Below, piece after piece: positions 55,542-64,000 of a DNA stretch of 64,000 nucleotides (positions are counted from its first letter, which is position 1; each line of letters begins with the position of its first letter). The notes below the pieces were generated by a model. That model was not told the origin of the DNA and did not search any database. It worked only from the letters and a program-made list of their open reading frames with translations. Source of the stretch: Thelonectria olida (lineage: Eukaryota; Ascomycota; Sordariomycetes; Hypocreales; Nectriaceae); contig JAGPYM010000037.1 of the NCBI GenBank assembly GCA_020736575.1, positions 297,211 to 361,210 of the forward strand. Direction: 5' to 3'. Both the position numbers and the translations under genes were made by a program.

Positions 55542-56779
55542 ACTCTAGCTTTTACACTTATATACTTATATTATATTTTAATAGTGGGAGCAATAACACA
55601 ACCCAACCCCTAACGGAAGTGACTATAAAAGGTAAATGTGTAAAAGATAGAGTAATAGAGGTCTGGAGGAAAATTGACTCTTATTTGCAATTAGTTACAA
55701 CTGCAGATAAGAAATAAAATAGAAAATAAGTAAACCAACTAATTAAAAGGGAATAAGTTAGAATTATTAAAATAAATTATAAAAACTTAGGTAAAAACTT
55801 AATAAAAAAAACTATAAAGAAGGTATAATATCTATCCTTAGAGGTTTCTAGCCTCCCTTTTAAGTCCATATAGCTTAATTTAGCAAAAAGCTTAAACTAC
55901 CTAATCCTTATTAACCTCTAATAAAAATCCTCTATTTTTATTACTACATTCTTTACTAATAACCCACTACTACTACTATAAACCTCCCTATATAAGCTAA
56001 CTCTTACCCCTAAAATCCTAAGGGCTATATAAAATACTATTATAATATAAGCTTAATAATAAAAACTAATAGTAATAAGAGGTAAAAAGCTAATATATAG
56101 AAAGAAAAATAAAAAAACCTAAATAGTAAAATATAAATTTAATTAATCCACTTAAATGTTTTTAATTCTATCCACTTAAATGCAAATATTACTATTAATA
56201 ACTAAATATAATAATATTAGTTATTACTATTATTATTATTATCCTCCTTACTCTTATTACTTTTATCTCCTTTATTGCTCTTATTACTCTTATTTGCCTC
56301 CCTATTTTTAAGATTAATAGTAGGGGTGTCTAGTTAAATAGCTATAGGTATAAGGGACTTAGGTTGCTTAAAAGTAATTAATCTTATAATAGAGTTTTAA
56401 TAATAAATACTTATACCTTAAGTAACTAATAGGGTAGTTATAGTAGGAGTAGTATAAGGCTAGAATAGCAAACCTAGAAGTTGTAAAGGCTAAGGTAGTA
56501 GAGGTACTAGCTTACTAGCTTAAAAGATAGTAAGCAGATAAGACTAGAAATTAGAGAGTATCTCTTAAAAAGGACTCTAATAAGCTGGGGCTTGTCTTAT
56601 ATAGCAGGTGGAGAATTTATTTAATTTTTATAGGTGCGGAGAGGGGCTCTCTAGTTAAGGGCTAAGGTTAAAAGAAATAGGCAAATTATTAAATCAGGCA
56701 GGTAATAAGTATTTACTAGAAGGTTAAGAGGAAGATTAGCTTTAGGGAGTAGGACTGGGCGTAGGAGATAATTCTTCTT

Positions 56780-57330
56780 AAGGAGGAATAAGTATTAGAG
56801 CTATAATATAAGTACTATATTTAATAGTTTTAATTTATTATTAATCCTATTTAATATAACACTTAGCTTAAATATTAATTAAATTAAAAAGTAAAAGTAT
56901 TAGTTAAAAGTAATAGTAATTTTAGCTATTAGGTATTAAAAATAAGCCTATTAGAAATAAAAATAGTATATATTTTAATATAATTAATTGCTTATATAAG
57001 TTAGTTAGGTACTCTTATTAGATTTAATATTTAAAATAGCTTTATAGTTATTTTAACTATATTAAACTTTTTAAATAGTCTAAAGAACTTATAATACTAT
57101 CTAGCGAGCTTAGTAGTAGTAAGCTTTTTACTAATTAAATTATTAATTAAAGGGCAGACGCTTAAGCTTATAGTATGGTAACTCGCGCGCTTAGCAGCCT
57201 TTTTAGCCTTTTTCTTTAGGGACTTAGAAGGTATTTTAGCTATTTATAAAGATAAAGCCTTTTACTTATTATTAGGGGTTTTAGGTACTAAAGTCTTAGG
57301 TAGAGCAAGATAATAAGGGTATCTAGGCTT
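56780..57330 (-). other. Possible decayed coding remnant in the AT-rich block
   Basis: Read on the minus strand from about 57330, one frame gives a Lys/Ala-rich peptide (PKTLVPKTPNN, later KSLKKKAKKAAKRASYHTI). It is interrupted only by TAA/TAG codons that RIP can make from CAA/CAG or TGG. It vaguely recalls the basic C-terminal region of pogo/Fot-type transposases, but this is not enough for a call. Confidence 0.25.
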
Positions 57331-60300
57331 TCTAAGTGAAAGTAAACAAGTAATAATATTAAGGTCTTATTTAGGGATGCGCTAGTCTCTAACCTAAGTA
57401 GTAGCTGCGGCTAAAAAAGCTAGCATGCGGATTTTAAGGGTATTATTAATAGGCTAGGGGTTCTAATATATTTTATATTCTCTAAACTTAATAATAACTT
57501 ACTACTTATTCTAATAGTTTATAATAGAGAAACTAGGCCAGTTAATTACTTAAAATCTACTATATTAAGTGCAATTTAAAGCAGCTCCTATAAGTAAATA
57601 GGTAAGATTAACTCATTTATATTATATTATTTTAAAGTTATTAAAGTAATTATTAAAATTCTTATTATTATAAATAAGAAGATTTTTAATACTAATCTTT
57701 TTAAGGGCTAGTATTATAAAAAACTACTTTATTTAATTATTTCTCTTATTTAAATCCTTAAAAGAGTACTAACTATTTAATCTAATAGGTATAAATATCT
57801 AGTCTTATTAAGATAGTAAGAACTTAATCTAGTTTATATTAGAGGATTAAATAGTGCCTATTTTAATAAATAAAATACTACGCTAGTAGGAGCGGGTAAG
57901 GTCTACTTAGCTAGCCCTACTAGTATTTATAGGTTTAAAAAAACACAAGTTATAATAATATAATTATAAGTCTAACTATCTCTTTAAATATAAATAGAAG
58001 GGCAGAATATAGTAAAGTTATAAGGGAGACCTATTAAGGCAAGCACCTAGTAAAATATATAAGCTATATATCTTAATTATTTACTCAAACCGGAAGGAAG
58101 GCTATTATAATAAAACAAATAACTAGCTGCTTTATTAAAAATAACTAATCCCTAGTAATAGTTATTATAATTAATAAGGCAAATAATAAACTATTTATTA
58201 TAATAAGTTATCTTTAGCTTTATAAAGCTATTAAAACCTATATTAATATTTTATATATTAGCTATATTTGCACTAAAAGGAAGGAAAGTAAAATATAAAA
58301 CTCCCTAATTATTTGGTTTATTTATATAATAAGTGGGTAAAGAGTTAAATATTATTAGTTTTCTTATAATAGCAACTAAATCTTCTATATTATAAAAAAT
58401 AGTATATAATATAGCTTAAAGCCCTAATAAGGAAGCATATATACCTTTTAATAATATTTACATACTCTCTTAAGTATTAATATAGTATTCTTTCTATATA
58501 ATACTAATAATTCGGCCATTTTTAAATAGATTATAAGAAGGAATGTTTTTAAACTTATTTATATAAATAGATTAAGAGAAATTAAGTAACTATTATATAG
58601 TATCTAGAGGCTAGTGGATTTAGGGATAAATAAAAGCAAGCTGCTAATATAGCTCGGTTGCTAAGTTAGAAAATATAGCTACTTTCTTATTATAGTAAAA
58701 CTTAGCCTTCCTTCCAAACTGGTAAATATTAATATAGGAGAAGCTAATAGAGCGGCTATAGGCTATAATAGGGAAATATCTAGTACTATTATTAGCTAAA
58801 GTATAAGGTTCTTATTATTAAGGGATAGTATTAGTTAGAGTTAGCAGCTGGAATCTTCTTATTAGTATAAGGTGGGAGTTTGCAAATTAAATCTACTTAT
58901 ACTCCAAGTAATATAACATCTGGAAGTCTTAGCTATTATAATTAGAATATAATAGGAAGTTAGGAATAGTAGGATTAACTAGTAATTAAAATTAAAAGAA
59001 GAAATAAAGAGTAAGGTATTATAAAAAATTATAAAAATAAGGTGTTTAAATATAAAGTAGGTTAATAAGCTCTAAAAAGAAAAATATAAAAGAGGGAAAA
59101 GCTATATTATTTAAAAGAGGAAAATACTAAATAGTCTTATACTATTTAATTAAATACATATTATATTAAACTAACTAAATAATAGGAGGCTATAAATTAT
59201 TAGCTAGTTTATATATTTGCTTAATTACATCCTTAAAGCTATTTAAAAATAAGGTATAATAGGCCAACCTTTCTAATATTTCTTACTATATTATAAGTAA
59301 GATCTAAAGTAATAAGTTTTAAATTTAAGTTTAAATAAACTAGTAAGATTATAATAAATATTATATCCTAAGCAAGTAATATACTTATATAAGGCATAAG
59401 TATATAAGTTAGAATTCCCTTTTTTTTAAGTTATACTACTAATTATTTAAAAAATATAATTTTAAGACCACTTTATAATCTAGGTCTACTCCTAAATAGC
59501 TTTAAACTAACTTAGCCAGCTTTTATATATTAAACTTTCACTTAATAATAAGACTAAAGAGAAATACTTAGCTGCTCTTTAATACTAGATTTAATATAAT
59601 AAGACCTCTAACTCTATTCTATAAGGCGCCCTAAAATTTGCTTCTATTTGTCCTTTATAATTAGTATATATTCCTACTAATCTTGGTCATCCTTTTAAAG
59701 TATTTGTATATAATATTTCCAGCTATTATAAGTAAAAGAAGGCTCTTATTATTACCTTTCTAGGCTATTAGAATCCTATTATATATTCTAACTATATTAA
59801 AACTTATACTTCTAATATTTTAATAGTAAATAAGTATATTTTAACTCCCTTTTATACTTACTATCTATTATTAGGTTTATATAAGGGCAATATACTAATT
59901 ATATTTAGAACTTATATAATAAGTGCAAATAGGCCTATTTAATAAATACCTCCTTAAAAAAGCAAACTATAATATTCTATCTAATTACCTATAGGGTAAG
60001 GCATATATAGTAGATCTAGAGGAGTATAATATTAGGATTATAAACTGGCCAGCTGCCCTTATATTACTATTATAATAGAGGTTTGCAATTTGTAAGTTAG
60101 TAAGAATAAGAAGAGGTTTAGGCTATTATTAAAAAGTGTGTGACTTTAATATATTAATAGGTTTTTAGGAGATATAATTAGAATATTAATATTTTAATAG
60201 TGGGCAGTCCTAGGGTTTCTAGATTATAATATTAATTAGAATATAATAACTTTTTAAATTTTAAACTATTTAAATAGAAAGAACTTATATTTTTATAAGT

Positions 60301-63300
60301 ATATAGTATATTCTTATTATTATTAGTAGGTATTATAAGAGCGGGCGCTAGTATCTTGCATTTTAAGGATAGTATCTATCTTTTATTAAAGGCCTTTTTT
60401 ATAATAGTTTTACTATATCTATTTCTTATTTCTATATATCCTACTAGTATTACTAGTTATTATAACTAAATAATTAACTTATTTTAAATATATCCTCCTA
60501 TATTTAGCTTTTCTTAGCTATTTACTTATTCTATTTAAACATACTTTTAAGCGCTTATTAATATAAGATTTCTACCTTTAGATTTCTATAGGATTTTAAG
60601 ACTTTTAGTTTTTAATATAAATTATTTATATTCAACCTCCCTAAAGGCATACCTCTATTCTATTATTATTAGCACTTACTATTTTAATACTTTACTTTAC
60701 TCTTTTTATATATATAAAACTAATTATTTATATAGGTTTCTCTTATTAGGTTAAAAGGAAAAGTAATAAAAGGAAATAAGTATTATTTAAAATAAGGGCT
60801 TAAAAAGAAACTTTATAAGTAGGTAGTTATTTTCCTACTTCTCTTTTTTACCCTAAACTCCTCCTTATAATAGTAAGAAATAAATCTAAACCCTTACTAT
60901 TACTACTTTTTTAGCTATATAAATCTTTTTAAAAGGTTATATTAAATATATTTAGCCTTTATTTCTTTATCTAGCTAGGGTAAAATAACCTTAAATAGAG
61001 CTACTAGGTTCCTTTTAAAGGGGTAGGCTATTAGCCTGCTCTTTTATTTTTATTATTACTTAGTGCTTATATTATTAATAGCTATATTCTTTTAATCTTG
61101 CCCTTCTTTTATAACTTATTTTATATTTTTTAGCTACTTATTATAAAAGATCAGTTATTAAACCTTAGGTTATTATAATCTTCCTAACTTATTTAAAAAC
61201 TATTATAATTTTTATAAAACTTTTTAAATAATTACTATAAATAGAGGTTAATAATTTAAGGCTATTTAATATATTAAATAATATAATCCTTTTAAAAACT
61301 TACTAATTATATAAAATAGACTAATCTATCTCTTTTAAAACTTTACCTTATAAAATAAGTCTTTAAAATGCTTATATTATACTTAATACTAGATTACTAA
61401 TTATAATAGGGCTTTTATAAATTAAATAAGGGTATAACTTATTTATTCTTTTAGTAAGCTTCTATTAGTATATTATAATTTTATACCTTACTTCTTTTAT
61501 ATTTTTATCTATTTAAATAATAATCTTAAGTCTAGTATTAACTATTTAATTATATATTTAAATATTATTTTATAAGATTATTTTTTATATAAGGATATTA
61601 ACTCTAATAGGAGGATAGGTTTATATCTATTAATAAGAAAAAATAGTAAGTAATTATATAATATTAAAGTATAAATTAGTCTACTAATAAGAGGTTTTTT
61701 AAATTATTTAGCTAGAGCTTAAATAATTTAAATTCCTTTTTTAATAAACCTTATAATTAATTAGTACCCTATTTAATAATACTATTAGCCTTTAGTTATA
61801 TATTAAAATAAAATAACCTTAGCTCCTATTAATTTTATAATCTCTTAAAGTCTTTTAAAGCTTTAAGCTATTATTAATTATAATAGTAAGAATTATACCC
61901 TAGCAGCCTATTAGTTCTCTAATAAAAAGCTTTACTATACTAATATTAAGTACTAGTATAGCTTTAGCTTTAATCTAGCTATAAGATTATATTAGCTTTT
62001 AAAAATACTTATAGCCTTTTACTTCCTTAAGATATTAAGTATTTATATATACTTTTATTATTAGTTTCCTAATATATAGGGACTGCATTCTTTATACTAT
62101 TATATTAAAATACTTTTATAAGTCTTATAAATTAGAATTATATTTATAATATCTATTTATAAACTTAGCTACTAATACTATTACTTAAATATATAATAGT
62201 TATTTTATATCCTTTATAGCCTTAGTTAATATATAATATTAAATTAATTAGTTACTTACTTTCTTATTTATAATTATTAAAATAGGGTTTATATAATCTT
62301 CCTAATTTATAATTATATCTCTAAATATAGCCACTTTAAATAAAATGCCTTTTAGCTTCCTTTTTAATTTATATATATATAGGTTTATTAACTTCCTTAG
62401 TTTTTATATTATATATAAGAATTCCCTAAGCTATAGCCATTTTCTATTATAATAGTTTTTAAGGGCTGTTTTTTAGCTTTAAATCAGTCTTAGCTTTAGG
62501 ACTTAATCTCCTTTACTAAACTATATATTATCTCTTAAAATTAGGTAGAAATAGAAGTTAATCTAGTTTTTAATATTACATTTGCCTTTTTTATCTAATT
62601 AGTTAATAGACCTACTTGCTTTTTTAATAGTCTATTAGTAATACTATTTTTAATTCTTTTAATATAATAGATAGTAAAATTAAATAATAAAATATAACTA
62701 ATCTACTTAATAATAAGAGCGCTTAAAATATTATTTCCTTTCTATTAAGCTAATATATAAAAACTTATAAATCTATTTAATAGTAAATATAATTTTATAA
62801 ATATACCTTATAACTATTTAATTATATATAATATAGCTTAATACTCTCTTTTAATAGTATTATATTATTATTTTATATTATTTTATAGCTCTAATTTAAA
62901 ATAAATAGGGTATCTCTTTCTATTAATAATTAAAAAAGATATAGCCCTATTTAAGCAGACTAGTATTAGTTATTAGAATAACCTCCCTAGCTCTTAAAGC
63001 AGTCTAGTATTATTAAAATAGAAGTAGTAATTTTCTCTTTTAAATTATATTACTTCTACTTATTTAAATGCTTAAATAAACTTAATATCTTTTTTAATAG
63101 ATAGTTAATAGTTAAATTATAAGAGTATAGCCTTTTATCTAATAATAATAGTAGCTAATAATATTAAAAAATAAGAAACCTTTATAATTAAATTAATCTA
63201 TCTACTTTATAATTTTAATAACTTTAGCCTACTTAAGGGCGCAATTAAAATCCTATATATATACCTAACTATACTATTATATTTTAGTAAAACTATAATT

Positions 63301-64000
63301 TTACTATTAAAATTATATAACTTAAAAGTTTAATATTTATAAAGTCTTATTTAAATTAATTAAATACTTTAGAATATACTTATATATATGAAATTAGAGC
63401 TTATTATTATATATAGTTTTTAGACCTTTATTATAATATTATTAAAAACATTTAATAGATATTAGTAATAGGTTAAATAAAATATAAGTAATAATCTTTA
63501 AAAATTAAATAATAGAATTTATTACTTTTATAATAAGGTATATATTTTAAGTAGGCCAATTAGTATATTAAATATTATTAAGTTTTAGCTCTTTTATTTA
63601 AAGTATTTAATTATATTTAGAAAAAAGTCTAATAGGAATAGTATCTTATATATTATAATATTAATAAAGAACTTATTAGTACTTAAAAGTATAAACTATT
63701 ATAAATTATATACTAATTAATATAAATAGCTAAATTAATTAATTAGATTTTATTATTCTTTTTAATAATAATATATAAGGTTTTAATATAAGCTATAACC
63801 CTCTTTTAGATTTATCTTTTTATATATTATTTAAAAAGGTTTATAATTTACTTTATAAACTTAAGGGGAATAGGAAATACTTTAGCTTACTAAGCCTTAT
63901 AATTAATTACTTTTAAAGTCTATAAAAGGGCAATTAAGGGTTAAGTTTCCTCATATTTATTAAAGTCTTATATAAGTGCGGCCTCTCTTATTTTATATTA

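Larger units (their letters stand above)
53151..64000. repeat. AT-rich block, RIP-degraded transposable elements
   Basis: From about 53.15 kb to the window end the sequence is dominated by A and T, very rich in TA, with TAA/TAG stops in all frames and no open frame of note. CpA and TpG are scarce while TpA is abundant, which is the expected product of repeat-induced point mutation on repeated DNA in ascomycetes. Diverged copies inside the block differ mainly by C/T and G/A transitions. The elements cannot be assigned by eye. It could be a subtelomeric, centromeric or interstitial AT isochore. Confidence 0.85.

Noticed and set aside
58085..58740. Apparent inverted pair around GCCTTCCTTCC in the AT-rich block
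   Set aside because: Matching extends only about 11 bases before diverging, so chance or low complexity is enough.
53151..64000. CRISPR-like or origin-like arrays in the AT-rich block
   Set aside because: No regular spacer structure; the organism is eukaryotic, and repeated AT words are expected from RIP-driven composition.

Overview
This window comes from a filamentous ascomycete, most likely a Sordariomycete. The genes are intron-rich: I placed GT-AG introns, mostly 47 to 125 bases, in most of the recognised genes. The families are typical of Pezizomycotina: Zn2Cys6 regulators, WSC-domain proteins, an Egh16-type secreted protein, a CYP53-like P450 and an Ecl1-type zinc protein. The right end is a very AT-rich, stop-ridden block that looks like the product of repeat-induced point mutation (RIP). 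The species cannot be named from sequence alone. All exon joins were worked out by eye from splice signals, reading phase and family conservation.

Layout. Positions 1-7.8 kb: the first exon of ribosomal P1, a glutathione transferase, and a regulator with C2H2 plus Zn2Cys6 fingers that is divergent from an NmrA/isoflavone-reductase-like gene, then a small DUF4267-type membrane protein. Positions 8.1-13.4 kb: a 1,694-residue secreted protein with a PQQ-like propeller, Ig-like repeats and four WSC domains. Positions 14.8-16.5 kb: a Zn2Cys6 regulator. Positions 16.9-22 kb: an accessory-looking stretch with a broken NO VEIN/Hsp90-like ATPase gene, a tail-anchored fungal protein of unknown function, and a trypsin-fold protein with Cys at the nucleophile position. 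The frame of that last protein runs without a stop into an Ecl1-type zinc protein.

Positions 22.8-37 kb: metabolic genes (BAHD-like acyltransferase, aldo/keto reductase, TauD-type dioxygenase, beta-carbonic anhydrase, Dal5-type MFS permease, a single-pass membrane protein with a PPxY motif, CYP53-like P450). Positions 37.5-42 kb: poorly conserved small genes, imperfect tandem repeats, and the remains of a SNF2-type helicase. Positions 42.3-50.3 kb: a quinate-type sugar transporter, DNA repair polynucleotide kinase/phosphatase divergent from Mediator subunit Med18, and an Egh16-like secreted protein.

Positions 51.9-64 kb: an intron-containing tRNA-Pro(AGG) lies about 1.2 kb before the RIP block. 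That block holds a roughly 1.25-kb inverted repeat with ~590-bp arms, a direct-repeat pair, and no intact gene that I can recognise.

The most unusual items are the 16.9-22 kb stretch (a possible fungal conflict or self-recognition remnant, with a possible trypsin-like/Ecl1 fusion) and the large inverted repeat inside the RIP block.
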